Notes: generated by a model not told the origin, from the sequence alone. A stretch of 64,000 nucleotides of DNA from Kalmusia sp. IMI 367209 (GCA_027946365.1 JAPEUQ010000014.1:496001-560000), one strand, 5' to 3'; counted from the stretch's first letter, positions 46,029 through 59,084 are shown. Numbers and translations: made by a program.

Positions 46029-48552
46029 GCCGGCGAGGTCATAGTGCGTCCGCGCTCATGTACCGTCTGTACACGCACGCTCCCCCCCCCCGCCAGCCAC
46101 ACTCTCTGGTGCTGCCAGCGCTGCACAGCAGCCCTCCAACACTGACAGCAGACGGGCCTCACCGCCTGTTCCCATGCACTCCTCACTAAAAATACCGAGT
46201 CGCCGTGCATCCTTCGTATCCAGATTGATGAATTGTACAGTAGCCGGTAAAGAGTGACAGCTCCCGGCCAAGTCTACCCCAGACGGCCGCTTCCAACCGG
46301 AACCGCCTGCGTTCAGCCAAACGGCCTGCAGCGTGACGGCGACGCTGTGTCTTGTGGCTCCTCCAGCCACAGGCTGCACGAGACGGATTGTCGGGACGTC
46401 GCAGCCTCAGACCGGGGCTTTGGATATTACTGTTCGCAGCCGCATACAGATTGCATTGCAAACTGCGACGGTGGACCCGCCTCGTAAGGCTCTCCACCAT
46501 GAGCCCACCGTCAAGCCTTTTATTCAAGAACACTGTCCCCGTGCGCCCTCCACGCCAAACTAATGCAGTTCGCGCGTTTTAGCCTCGGTAGCGCTTCCTC
46601 CAAACTGCCCTCAAACGTCGACCAGAAATGCAGCGGTTCGGGCGTGAATCAGGCATCTTTACACCGCCTTATGCGCATCATCGTGAATCCCCGACAGGCC
46701 CGGTTTGTGATGCAATCCGCCAGACTGCAGGCCCGGCTCGCTGCTGCGCTTCATGTACCCGGAGCAGAGCTCTCCTCTGTCCTGCCATCGTCAGGCCCGC
46801 CCACGGCAACGTGGCCAGGGCTCGAGACAGCGCACCAGCACCGCCGCCCGCCAGGTCCCTTCACATGGAGGCCGGAGCGCGCAGGGACAGAGCAGATTGG
46901 CAGTCTGCTGCGGGCGTGGCCGGAGCTACGTCTCCGTTCGGATCCATGCCATGTTGTTTGACAACGAAGCTAGACGTCACGGCCGCCTGCTTCGGCAGTT
47001 CACCACAATCCACCGCTCTTCGCACAGGTCTTGATGTTTGCTGGTGGCCAGGTGGTTGGGGTTGGCAGATCAGGAACGCCAGACAGTAGACAATAGATCG
47101 GGGGACGCAGGCATAAGCTTTTGAGGCGTGAACACATCACCACCTGCACCGCCATAATGAAGTCAGCGTTCGCGAGTCCTGTTCGGTAGCGATTCTTTTG
47201 GCGTCAGATAACCGTAGGGCGAAGGATGTGCAGATCTTGTTCGCCGCGCTACGCCAGGTCATCACGCTTCTGCAACAGGACCCGGCCCTTGCCAACAAGC
47301 TCACAGAGATCCCTGAGAGCGTTCACCGCCCCTGATTCGTTGCATCATCTTTGCATCCTCCCTCGTCAGTCGTGATGTCGAGGCTTCGAGTTGAGGACGC
47401 CTACATTGTACGAACGGCGTATTGACAGCAGCACGCTCTACTGCAGCCCTGTTCTGCAGCCCGTTGCGGCCTGACACAGAGGGCGCCAAATCAAACCGAG
47501 ACGTACGAGTAAGTGGATATGAAGCAATAAGGGAAAAGATGCGAGCCAGAGCGCCAAAGTGAGTAATGCTGCAAAGTGGGGGACACGTCATCGGCATCTT
47601 CTGCTAGCAGCGGCGGCCGTCTGCTTTTTGGTCGCAACTAACGTTAGCAATCTGGGCGTTTGGGTTCTTTCTTTTTAGCAACAAGCTCGTTAAGGAGCGC
47701 TCCTGATCAGCTGTCCTGCCTCGACAGGGTCCGTGGGTCATCCCGGCATCGAGCAGTGGCGCCGCCAGCACAGAGCTAGCGAGCGTCAAGCACAAAAGTA
47801 GTGGAGTGTCAAGTCAGAGACGCCAAAGGGTGCATCCTAATCCGCACCCCCGGATCCCTACCGTGGACGGACAGCGAGGCGGCACTACCAGGGGTTGTCC
47901 AAGAAATGCATGGCATTACCGTCGCACGCACACCGGCCTCTAACTCCCTCTACTACCCTATCCGTGCCCTCAAGTACCTCAGTCCCAGTTGTCCGCTCAC
48001 CAGACCGCATCCATTCCTCTCCAACACGACGCTTTCTTCTTTTCATCCTTTTGCGCGCACCTAGTGGCTATGCTCGTCTGCTGTTAGAGACCCATTGGTT
48101 GGCCCCGTTTCACGCCCCTGCTCAGTGCACAGTGCTATTTTCTTAATAGCTCTGAAGACGACCACTCAGAACCAATATCGGCCATAGTACCTCGCAACTG
48201 GTCACCTCGACGTACATCGGAACATTGGACGCTACGCAAACATCCGACCACTTCCCTCCTGCTCTACGCCTCAACTTCCTGCACAGCATTCTTCTGCATT
48301 GCAGCTCCTTTCCACTTTTGTTTTGGCAGGAACAGCTCACATCCGCTTGTGCTCGCTCAGCGGTGTACGGAGCACTATCTGTCTCTGCCTAATTAGTGCG
48401 CCCAACGCCGCACCTCGCGTCGCGCTGCTCCCTCGCCTGCCTGTATCTCAAGGCTTCTATTCCTCACCGACCTCCACAGTTGAGCTACATATTAAACCCT
48501 CGGTCCAACAGCTTGGTGTAAGTAGAAGGGTCTGAAGCATCCCAATCGACTT

Positions 48553-49758
48553 ATGGGCTGGCTCAAGACCGGTCCACCCTGCCCATCGTGGATATCAATC
48601 TACTCATCGAGCCGCGGGGCTCCGAGTCCCCAGCGAGCAAGAAGAGTTCCCACTCAGTAGGATCAGCTTCTGCTGGAGGAACAAGAGCGTACACTTCCAT
48701 TACAGCCCCACCAACATACGCTCAGCCTCCGGTGTATGCGAACACCTCGCCCGCTCACATCGCTGCAGCGCCAGCTTATGTGACGTCCTCCCCTGGATAT
48801 GGCGCAACACCAGCCTATTCGACACAGGCGCCAACGTCTACGTCGTCGATGCAAGGCGGACCAGTTCTTCCCGCGATCTCAGAACTACATCGACATCAGG
48901 AACCTGGACCACCACCACAATTTCGGACTCTCTACTCCGGAGCTTCTGTCACGTCCATGATGCCCCAAGGTTCAACGGGCTCCAACGGATCCCCTCCTTC
49001 ACAGATGCTTAAGAGAGCTACTTCACAGACCCCGCTTCCGGAGGAGAGTCCAGCAAAGAAACAGTCCAAGTGGACACCAGAAGAGGATAATCTCACCATC
49101 GAATTACGAGGACAAGGCATGAAATGGGACGACATCGCAAAGCGCTTACCGGGAAGAAGCTCAATTTCGTGCCGATTGCGCTATCAGAACTATTTGGAGA
49201 AGCGAGCGGTATGGGACGAAGAGAAAAAGAACAAGCTGGCGCGACTTTACGCTCGGTATGTACTACGCGCCCTCCTGCATTCGCCAGCACGTCGCAACGA
49301 TATTCGTGGCTTCCCATTATTTGGTCCTATCGTTCCTCTCTGAAGCTTTTTGGTGCGAGCGACGACACGCTCGCCTTTCCCCGCCCCGCTGTATGCTTTT
49401 TGGTTTGGATTATGCACTGCAATCTCGGATGCTGACCCTCAATATAGTTTCAAGGACCAGATGTGGCAGAAAGTGGCCACGGAGATGGGTATTCCGTGGC
49501 GCTCGGCTGAGTCTATGCACTGGCAACTAGGAGAACAAGAAATGAGCGCACGCGCAAATGCTCCCGTCTTCCAACTCCACCCTTCGGCTACAGGTACAGG
49601 TCTTAATTCTCCTCCAACGTCCTCTGTTGTACCTGTCCCCGTGTCTGGTCAGCCACCACCTCCTGCACTTGTACAAACCCAAGTACCGACTTCACACGGC
49701 TTCACGCCCGCAAACGCACCTCAGTTCCACCCTCCCCTACCTCCGCCACCCCACCTCC

Positions 49759-49798
<40 letters not shown>

Positions 49799-50254
49799 CA
49801 ACAACAACCATCTCCACTGCCGCAAGGTCCCACCCACTCGTATCACCAGCGCTCCGACAGCGGTTCAAGCCAAGGACGGAGGAGGAACAGCTCGTTCAGT
49901 CGAAGACGGGCGAGGAACAGTGTACCACCTCAACTAGGCCCAACCCTTCCACAAATACACCCCCAATCCGAGTCTGATCTCATCAGTGGAGCAAGAACGG
50001 CTCCTGTCCCCGATACTAACATCAAGAGGGAGGACGAGGGGCCACCGGGCGAAACATTCGGAAAGAGAAAGCGTGAAGACGAGGGTGTACAGGGCTTGCG
50101 AGCGGAAGCGGATGCAAGGAGCCAAGGAGGACGAAGCCCCGATCGAATATCTCAGAGGAGTGGAACGGGCAGCGTCAAGAGCCAGAAGAGGAGCGTAGGC
50201 GATGCGGACGAAGCAGAACAGATTGATGCTAAACCACCGACATCCGCAGCATGA
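48553..50254 (+). CDS. MYB/SANT-domain protein with poly-Q and basic tail; frame uncertain at both ends
   Basis: The clear exons are about 48588-49255 and 49448-50254 (intron 192 nt). INLLIEPRGSESP opens a conserved N-terminal segment; a Pro/Ser/Thr/Tyr-rich part follows. SKWTPEEDNLTIELRGQGMKW and IAKRLPGRSSISCRLRYQNYL form a Myb/SANT repeat, and after the intron FKDQMWQKVATEMGIPWRSAESMHWQ forms a second one. A probable transcription factor. Two problems remain. First, no in-frame ATG precedes the conserved start: the nearest ATG (48553) is off by one base, with short C runs between (48577-48583). Second, the frame reading FHPPLPPPP must shift at a CCCC run (49749-49752), after which the frame gives PPQ, a Gln run from (CAG)11, KREDEGPP and GKRKREDE basic stretches, and a stop at 50254. 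An intron ending CTCCACAG could also explain the second shift. Missing single C bases are my preferred reading. Confidence 0.78.
49760..49792. repeat. (CAG)11 coding microsatellite
   Basis: Eleven CAG units followed by CAA/CAG mixtures. In the frame used by the C-terminal half of the MYB protein it encodes Gln; in the upstream frame it would encode Ser. Confidence 0.95.
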
Positions 50255-53200
50255 CTCAATTCTCTATACTATATCCGCCTCTTAGTATAGAAAGGCTGTT
50301 ACCAATGTGTTTTAGCAAGGCGTTGGAAGAGCAAGGTGATCACAACTTTTGGACTTTTCGGGCAGGGACCGCAAATGAGTGTGGACACAATGTAGGGTCC
50401 TGGAGTATATGGACGGCTGAACGGTGTATAGCAGGCAACAGGAACAATACGGCATGCACATATGGTATATTGGGACTGGGTATAGGCGGACGGATTACGG
50501 TTGCATAACGGCCTCGGACTCAAGACATGGTGGCTTCAGCGTCAACTTTCTCGCATCATATCGAGCGGCACATATTATTGTGGCATTTAGCGTGGGTGGT
50601 CTTTCTTACTTTCAATATCTCTTTAGTTCTATATCTGTTTTACAACATCATAGCGTATGTTTTTGTGGTATTGGGCTGTTTTTCACTTATTGTTTGGATA
50701 GATACACCACATCGGCGGTAGCGCTCACGATTGTGCATTTGCAGCGGTTCTTTCCTTCATACATATTTACATTCTACCATTGTCTTTCAACATTATTATC
50801 ACCGACTTGAAGCGTTTGCAGCAGGCGAGCTAGCATATTACACCAAAGATCTTGGTTCACTAAAGCATTTTCCAGAAAAGTACATAGACACATATCGCAT
50901 CGCTGCTATGAAAGCTAAAAGCTATAATATTGATCTCATACCAATACTAAAAACATTTCTTCCACCACACGCACTGCGCCCCGCCACACCATGCTAGAAG
51001 ACTCTATGCCAACGAACACTTGGCCAGATTCCGCTCTCCTCCGTTGCAAAAACAGGGTGCGCCCATGAGCGGTGAGGCGCATCGTCCGCTGATGACGTAT
51101 CGGGCGAGGCGCTCAGAAATGCGGTCAGTTACGTGGCGCACGGCCGGTGCGTTGTCACCGCTCCAAAGTCGACCTGCATCAAGCATACACACATGTCCTC
51201 ATTCTGTTGAGGAGGCCTATTCAATTTTGCTCAACTAGCCTGGGATAAGGCGAGTACTGCGTGTAGTGGTGGTGTGGTTCTAGTTTGCCTCACTTTTCAT
51301 TGCAGGCAACCTCGACGACGCGCCACGACGCGACTCGGGGAACAGGTAGGGCTGCGAGTCACTTACGCCGAGGGTAAAACGAATCGTTCCGCATGAACTG
51401 CGCTGGTTGACGTGTGCTAGGTCTGGCGAAGACATCCTTGGACGGCGAGAGCATCGACCGATGGCACATCGCTAGGAATACTACACGTGCATACGGGAGA
51501 TTCGATATTACCGCATACGAACACACATTCGGCGAGGAGAACATTACAAATGGGAAGGGGGGGCCTTGACGGTTGGGATTATGAGGACTGGGTTGGGCGT
51601 TCTCGAAGGTTAGGAGAACGTTGAAAATCGCGGTTCCTGGTGGGAGATGAAACACGGTCAGGGCATGGGTTTGTGCACACCCCTGACAAGTGACATGCCC
51701 AGTCCAACAAAGCATCCACATGGAAGGAAAGATACACGAGAAGGAAGCCTACAGAAGATCCCTTGATGAATGCAATTGACACAATATGATATGCTTACGC
51801 TGTCGATGCCGTTTCGAAAGCTCCAAGATTATACATGATTCACAGCTTCAAGAGACCCAGCATGACGCTCTCAACACTCTGAGACGCGCCGGCATCATGG
51901 AAGCGCGATCGAAGGCCCGTGGAACGATGACTTGCTTTGCTTTCTCCAAAAGGGGCACGACACGACGGGCCGAAGACCTTGCGGGCGGATAGATCAACAT
52001 GATGCAACGACGCGGGCAGACGGATCTTCACGGCATGAGCAAGCTTGATGCATGCGACGACGGTCCCTCCCTGCGAACATGTTCGAACGATCAAAACAAA
52101 CTTTCATGCAAGAGCGGAGGATGCAAGGCCCGCGATGTCTCGTACAAGCGAGAAGCGTACTGGCGTGTTTGGCGAGTGCTTCAGCGCGGGCGTGGCAGCG
52201 CGGTAGATACGAACGCATGTCCACATGTGGGTTCACCACCTGTTCCGTGGTGCGACGGCGCTGTATCGCAAAGTGGAATCTCGAGCACAGGGTGGGACAA
52301 GCGCCCGCCGGATGTGTCTCCGTGTATATAACTATCGACGCCTCGGCGTATCGCCAGGATACATGGGCACTTGACGCATGTGGTCGAGCAGATGGCCCTC
52401 GCCATATGACACAACATCATCGGATGGCGCTCTCGAGAACAGGCAACGATCTGGTTCGCATGGAAACTCTGCCGCTCCTTCGGAATCCGCTAGCGACATC
52501 GTTCACGCTCGAGCGTAAGGCGGCGGCATGATGAACGTGGCTCCCCGTCGAGTTTGCGGAGCAATGGTTGTTAGGGGACGCTGTTCCGCGTCAAGTGTGA
52601 CCGTTGCAGTGAAACGAGAGACCAATTCGATGACGCGGAGCGAGGCGTGGCTAACAGAGTTCTAGCGTCTCGCTGGAACGGCGTTCGAGGTTGGGATCGT
52701 GGAACCTGAGGCGAAAGTTTAATATAGTGTTGACAGGGCACGCGAGCAGGCAGTCAACAAGTCGAGAAAGTTTGGTGTTGATGAACGTAACACCTCGGCC
52801 GGTGGCACTCCGTCTCTTTTAGGGCTGAGCATGTGCTTCGGAGTACGACATCTCTAGGGAATACATACTGATGCGCCTGAGGCTTCACGTCACAAGCTCT
52901 CCATACAACCCTTGAGCATACCAATAACACCAGTAAGAATTGACGAGCAGCTACTCACTAGGCGGAACGCGATCCGCGCACTAATCTCAGCAGTGATCAC
53001 TCGGAAATTATCCAAAAGCTAGTTTGGATAGTTCTGGCGCGGAGCCTCAGGCGGCTCCGTTAGCGCCTTGATGACTCGTGGCAAGCTCGAAGTCGGAGTT
53101 TGACGCTACGATGGGTTCGCACGGCACGCCATGTGGAGGCGGAGACATAAGGGCGATCGCGACTCAAATTGACGTAGGACAATGCGGCAAATGAATCAGT

Positions 53201-55432
53201 GGATGACGAAGGTGCCTAGCGGGCGGGACAGGGAACAAGAAGGGGGAACAGAGAGTGTTCAATGTTTGCAAATAATGAGAGAAGTCATCGGGAAGAGTCA
53301 CTAAGCGCAAAGCCATGCGAGCGAGTGGTGCGGCTGAATATCAAAATAGAACTTTACCATGGTTCAGAGCACATGGGGCCATCCAAGCACAGCACTAGGA
53401 CAAAGAATTACCCGCGTACATACGAGAGTCAGAACCCCAACAGGCTATCCAATGCATCTGAGACCGTTGCGGTATTTTTGATCTGACGCGGGAATGGTGA
53501 TGATGACGCGTGCCCTCTTGACATACACAGAAAGGTAAACATGTCACTCAACAGGGGTCAAGTGCACAAAGTCTAAGGTCCAAGAGACTTCGATTGAAGC
53601 GGAAACGTAGTCGCACACAGATCCGTCCATAGCATATCGCTGAGTTCAAACCCAAGTTACCTTGCTGCGGCGAGAAGATGTCGTTCTTCCCAGTGATTCC
53701 TCACCCCAACCCCCCAACCTTTCCGCTACCTCAACCATCACCTCAGACCCCCTTTCACTCTCATGGTCCTTTATCCCTAACACACCCCGCTATCTCGCAT
53801 GTCTAAACCAACCTTCGTGCCACTTCGCCGTCCAACCATACGCCTCATCACCGTCACACAACACTAACCCCTCTTCAGCCCAACAATACAAAACAACAAC
53901 AACCTCCTCCATAAACTCCCTAATGTGCTCCACGACGAACTTTTTTCACCGGATACGAAGCCTCAAATGCCAGCGCTACACCGCCTCTCACCACGAAACA
54001 GTTGAGTCTGAAAAACTTGGAACCCTGACCAGAATTTCGGTTCCTGGATACGACGATCGGGCAATGGGCTTGGCCGTAGGATTCATTCATGCCCAAGAAT
54101 CCTCGCTCTGGCCGAATATCAGGCCCTGGAATACGTGACTCACACTGATCACCAGCGGACTATACTGTATACCTCATGGTCCTGATCAAGGTTCAAAGCC
54201 CGGCAGGCGTACCCTGTGCGATGCCATGGTTGACATCACAACTTCGCAGGAATCAGCTCACACGGTCCGACCCTTTAGCAAAGTGACACAACGTCTGGGG
54301 AAGCGAAAACGCCAACATGTATTCAGCATCAATGCAGTGCCTGCGAGTGAACAACCAGTAGCACAGACGGCCCCATATGCATGCGCTTAGAAGTTGGATG
54401 AGTTACACGAGCGCGACGAGATGCGGGTGTACCTGTCAGCTCACGGTGACACAGCATCATTGCCTGTCAGAACTCTGCGCGAATGCGAGCTGTCACTCCT
54501 TTCACCTTTCCTCGCTTTGGTGACCGCGGTTCCCTACTTCCCGCATATATCGACGTCTGAGACATGTCGTTTGCGTGCATGGCTGGGTCATTTGTCCAGC
54601 TACACACGACGAATAGAATAGTTGCTCCACCGCTCATCCAGTCGATCTATCTATGTACAGCCGTCCCCTGCCGCTCATCTATGCTTCGTCAATTGTCCCA
54701 CAGCATACGTGGTACGCCATCGCTAGGGTACTTCTCGTGTTGTGACATCAGTCAGTCCTACTAATTCTGCACGTCGGATCGCCTCACCCGACCCGGCCCC
54801 TCGACAGTCCGTCCGCGCAGACCAAGGCGCAGCAGGCAGTGATCGGGCACGGTGTGATGGGTTCGAGCAGGAATAAGTTTGGATGCAAGGTGGCGGTGAA
54901 GAACGCTGAAAGTCGGTGTGTAAGTGCAATGTTTGAAACTACTCACAAGAAGTAGTCGATTTGGTAAGTCGAAGTCGAGAAGAGAACTGGGAGAAATATG
55001 ATGTAGAAACTACGGCTATGTTGATCCGTCCATATACGCATTGAGATCTCAATAAAGTCACCTGATCAATCGATTGTAGTCGAGCGAACAGGCCGAAATC
55101 CCACACGAACTCCCAAGCCACATCATAACTTCATTAAGCAGCAACAAGTAACCGTCCCATATCCATCTCCACATGATAACGCGAACCGCCCACCTTCACC
55201 GAACATAAGCGTAGAGACTGACCCACACGTACCTCAACTATGAACGCCATCGCGCTAGCAAGAACCGCGACCCCGGGACGCCATCGAAACCATCAACCAG
55301 GAAATCCCAGGAGCACATCGTGACATTCCAAATTTTTCGGACCGAAGGACACCGTTAGATGGTGTTCCTCACCGCTCCTTATCCGAGAAAGCATCTAACG
55401 AGTCATGACAACCGGTGAAGAGGGAAGTCTCG
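50255..55432. other. Gene-free 5.2 kb between the MYB gene and MIF2
   Basis: This is the longest empty stretch in the window. Open stretches such as 53662-54138 (+) and 51359-51721 (-) show no domain, no good start context and no splice pattern that extends them. I see no transposon ends, tRNA or rRNA. The neighbours are convergent, so promoter need does not explain the length. Confidence 0.45.
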
Positions 55433-58020
55433 TTATACTTGCACTTCACACGCCTGCGAGAAGAAGATGCGACTCGTAGTTGTGCCAGCATTTCTGATGC
55501 TGTAAAGGTTGCCTGGGAGTTGTGTGTTAGTAACAGACAAATATAGAAGTGCTTGGAGAGCAGGGGCATTGCACAATCAAAAGAATAGACAAAATGGTAG
55601 GTGCGTCCTCTACGAACGACACTAAACGGTCACTCTCAGGCACAGCATTATGTTACACAGCATGCGAGAAATGCCGGCGTGCAAGCATCAGCCACACGCA
55701 CCTCGCTTGTCTAGACGAGGATGCTACGTTGTGCAAGTTATAGTGATGTGTGGCAGACCCCCATGGGCGTCGCCGGACAAACACGAGGGTAAAGCATAAA
55801 GTGACTGTCGTCGTACAGAAGGGATACGGGTAGTGAGAAGGTGTATATTGTGGAAGTGGGCAAGGAGCAAAAGGAGAAGGTGACATGGAAGAGAAAATAA
55901 AGAGGACTTACCTCGAGGAACTTGCCACACCCCTCCACGATGCACCGTGAAAACACTCTCGAATACTCGAGCTTCCACGCACCCATTCTGGACATGAAAG
56001 ACCATATGCATACGTTGCGTGTTTTTGGCGAGCTTCATCTGCCCCGGTTGGAGCTCGATGAAGCCCCATGCCATGAACGTTTCGTCCTCTCCCGCCGATG
56101 CTAGTTTGACAAATTTGAACGATTTGTCGTGTACGTCGGCCGGCTGGACGCCCTTTTGTGACCAGGCAATAGCTATCAACATTAATTTACTAGTTGCAAA
56201 GACGATGCAGAAGAATCACTTACGTTTTTCGATCATGTCCTTCGTCGACAGTTTTGTGTCCGGATCGTAACCCTTATATATGCCTTCAAAAATGCCCTCT
56301 CCTTCCTCCCATGGTTCAAGCTCGACGTCATCTTCCTCTTCGATCGCAGGAAGATCCCTCTTTTTACCTTTGGGTCGTCCTGCTGAGTATTTCTTAGGAG
56401 GGGGTTCCGCAAACACGTGGTGAACAATAGCTTGCATGTTGCCTTTCGGATCATAAGAGACCTTGTCGTTGGCCCAGAAATCTACAGGTTTAACACGGTG
56501 TCTGCCAGTGCGTCCCACGGTGCCTACAGACTCTGGTTCCAATTCGCGGAAGACCGAAAGATGTCGACCACGGCCGAATCTTGTTCCTGTTGAAGTTGTT
56601 GACATTTGATCAAATTCAGCCCTAGAAATAGGATTTCCGTAGAGATCAACCAGCTTTCCATCTTCAGCGACAGCTGATTCTGATTCTCCTTTGTTGCTCT
56701 TGGACTCCGTTTTTTTCTTTTGTTTTGGTAGCGCAGGCTTTTTGAAGACGGGCTGTTCATTCTCATTTTCTAGCTCTTTGGCTTGCTGCTTCTGTTTCTT
56801 TCTTGCGGGAGGAGCCATCTCTGGTTGCGCTTTTGCTTTTGGAGGTCGTCCTCTCGGTTTGACTAATGCAGGTGGATCTTCAATTTCTTCTACAGCTCCA
56901 GCAGATGTGTCTAGTATGTTGCTTGATTCCTGTTCGCTCATATCCGATACACGCTTGGACCGACGCGATGGTACAACAGGCGCTGCAGTGGTCTTTTTCT
57001 CCTTCTTTTTAGATTCTCCTAGTTCGGGTGGCTTGGGACCTCGCTTCCGCGATTTGAGCGCCTGCTCTTCTGCTTCAACAGGCTCGAGCACATCGCCTTT
57101 TCGCTTCCGACCTCTCTTCAGCGGTGCTTTCGCAGGCTCAGAAATCACTTCAGACTCTTCTACGTCCACAGACACCTCAACTTCCGCTTCTATCTCTGTT
57201 TCCGTATCGGCTTCTGTTCCGGCACCTATAATGGTGTCATTTCCTATATCAAGGAGCCCACTTTCTTCCCCAACGACATTGAGAATTGCTGAATCTTCTG
57301 CAGCGCCAATCTCCTCTTGTATGCTTTCCTCCATTATGACAGTGCTCGTGTTCCGGCTAGGCGACGGCTCGATGCTGTACACGCTGCGACGCTGTCCCCG
57401 CCGTTGTCCCGATCCACTTAATGCTGGTGTCTCCTGAAGACTAGATTCGTCTTGCTCAAAATCTAAACGTCGGCTCACAGCAGGGTGTGACGCAGATCGC
57501 GAAGGGCTCGAAGATGGGTTGGCGGTTTGGATTCGCGGACCCATGGAAGACTGCCGACGCGGAGAAGATCCGAGGGAGGTTTTCATGGGCGACCGCGCTT
57601 TTGGCGGTGGCAGATGAGTTCTTGCGCTCCGGACCAACTTGGTGGATGTGGCTAGATCTGGCATGGAACCTGTCATCGCGGGTCAGTCTCACTGTGTGCA
57701 ACCTAGTCACAGCATGAAGTCTCTCGCTTCACATACTTTCTTGTAAGTCCATAGATTCCGACCCCGAAAGTGTGCCACCGGTCCGACTCGAAATACCGCG
57801 CCGTGGAGGGGACTTTTCGGGTGAGGAGAAGATGCCGGAGATGGGTTCCAGGCCATGCTCATCGCGCAAGCCTTTGTCTTCGAGCGTAATGCCAGTTTTC
57901 CTACCGTTGTTAGCAAATGCGACGCGTCGAACAGGTTGCGCTTGCGTGTGCTCACCTTCCTTGAACACCAACATTGTAATACTGATTCTCGCGATTTTCG
58001 CGTTTTCGTGTCGGCGCCAT
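55433..58020 (-). CDS. MIF2: Kinetochore protein Mif2/CENP-C
   Basis: Five exons (58020-57956, 57900-57737, 57669-56224, 56172-55912, 55512-55433) give 671 residues. Mif2 links centromeric CENP-A nucleosomes to the outer kinetochore. The N-terminal Mif2 motif spans the first junction: VQGRKTGITLEDKG, RDEHGLE, GIFSSPEKSPP. The long middle is acidic and basic by turns, with AT-hook-like KPRGRPPK. The CENP-C motif RTGRHRVKPVDFW lies at about 463-475. The C-terminal cupin dimer domain (about 560-671) includes AWGFIELQPGQMKLAK, HMVFHVQNGCVEARVFE, VHRGGVWQVPRG and, in the last exon, NLYSIRNAG with FFSQACEVQV. The last intron is 399 nt, against 55, 67 and 51 nt for the others. The last exon was placed by the cupin end and exact phase. 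Confidence 0.95.
55513..55911 (-). other. 399-nt last intron of MIF2
   Basis: GTAAGT donor, CTCCCAG acceptor. Inside it, an acceptor-like CGACGACAG near 55801-55809 opens a frame that ends at 55653 and would replace the cupin end with an unrelated tail; I judge the distal exon to be the true one. Confidence 0.75.
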
Positions 58021-58973
58021 GCTGTGGGAAAACAAAAATTTGCACAGGCGGTTAAAAAGTGCGGGGTCGACGCGTAGACAAGGCTGGGTTTGGTGTTTGC
58101 AGTCAGAGCACAATGTTGACGGGTGTGTTTTGGAGGCGCTCGCGACGGGTGCACTAGCGCATGCAGCTTGGCAGACGCAGCACGCGTCAAGCTCATTAGT
58201 CTACCTCACTTCATGTCATATCATTTCATGTAGTAGACTAGATACATCGACAGCTGTGCTTTCTTGTAAATCTGTCAAAATGGAACAATCCTGAGTGATA
58301 CCGCACGTCGATGTAGATGCCTAATTGAACGGCCAACGCCTGAGTCTGCTTCTTGCTGAAGGTTCGAATGCCCAAAGGCAGAAGGATTATATCTGGACTA
58401 CATGAGGAAATAACAGTGCGTGTCCTTTAGCCTTGTTTCAACGTTGGACCCTGAGATTATAGGTGCATAGAGAGAACAGGATTGCGTAATGTTCATGTCA
58501 CCGTAGCGGATGACGAGACAGCCATAATATCGTACTATGATTCAACGCTTTCATAAATTCTGCACAGTGTGTTACCTTAAGATTAAATTTTACTTCAGGA
58601 TGTACAATCCCCAAACGTAGATCGTTTTGAGCAAAGCAAGTTTTGTAGTACCGAAGCGTTCAGCTGTCTCCATTAAATCCTGGATCCTTCTCGATTTGGA
58701 TAATGCAAGGAGGGCAACCAACACACAACTGACTAAAATAAAAGTCCAGCGTGCTTGAACCAATTGTCATGCCAATAATGCCATCCCGATTGTCGAATCT
58801 ATACCAACACTAAATGCTTATTATACATCTGCTATCCCTGGTTCGTACAGAAGTACCAATCGGATCCATTCGCTTAGACGTCAATAGCGTCACACTACCG
58901 ATATCAAGCCCACGCAAGAAGATACAAAGATATAATGTCATACACGCATGGAAAATCACATCAAACATGATAA
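58021..58973. other. Upstream region of MIF2 up to the tRNA
   Basis: No gene seen. An 8-bp inverted repeat (TAGTCTAC at 58197-58204, GTAGACTA at 58233-58240) flanks a short region with TCATG/TCAT repeats. Confidence 0.4.
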
Positions 58974-59084
58974 GTCGCTTTAGCTCACTTGGGAGAGCGC
59001 CAGACTGAAGCAATCCGCTCCGGCGGCAAACTTCGGTTCACTTCGATCATCTGGAGGTACTGTGTTCGATCCACAGAAGCGACA
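58974..59084 (+). tRNA. tRNA-Phe (GAA) with a 38-nt intron
   Basis: Acceptor strands GTCGCTT (58974-58980) and AAGCGAC (59077-59083) pair fully, with discriminator A. The D arm is GCTC/GAGC, the anticodon stem CCAGA/TCTGG, the loop CTGAAGA with anticodon GAA, and the T arm CTGTG-TTCGATC-CACAG. A 38-nt intron (59011-59048) sits one base 3' of the anticodon, the standard position for nuclear tRNA introns. Removing it leaves 73 nt, with CCA added after transcription. Confidence 0.96.

Larger units (their letters stand above)
45206..48552. other. Divergent 3.3-kb gene-free region upstream of TBCB and the MYB gene
   Basis: GC-rich with many open stretches on both strands, but none shows a conserved domain or convincing splice pattern. 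It is best read as long promoter and 5' UTR sequence, possibly with noncoding RNA. The pyrimidine-rich part near 47930-48480 looks like the MYB gene leader. Confidence 0.4.

Noticed and set aside
53662..54138. 158-codon open frame (+) in the long gap
   Set aside because: Low-complexity Ser/Thr/Pro start and no family feature; could not be extended by splicing.
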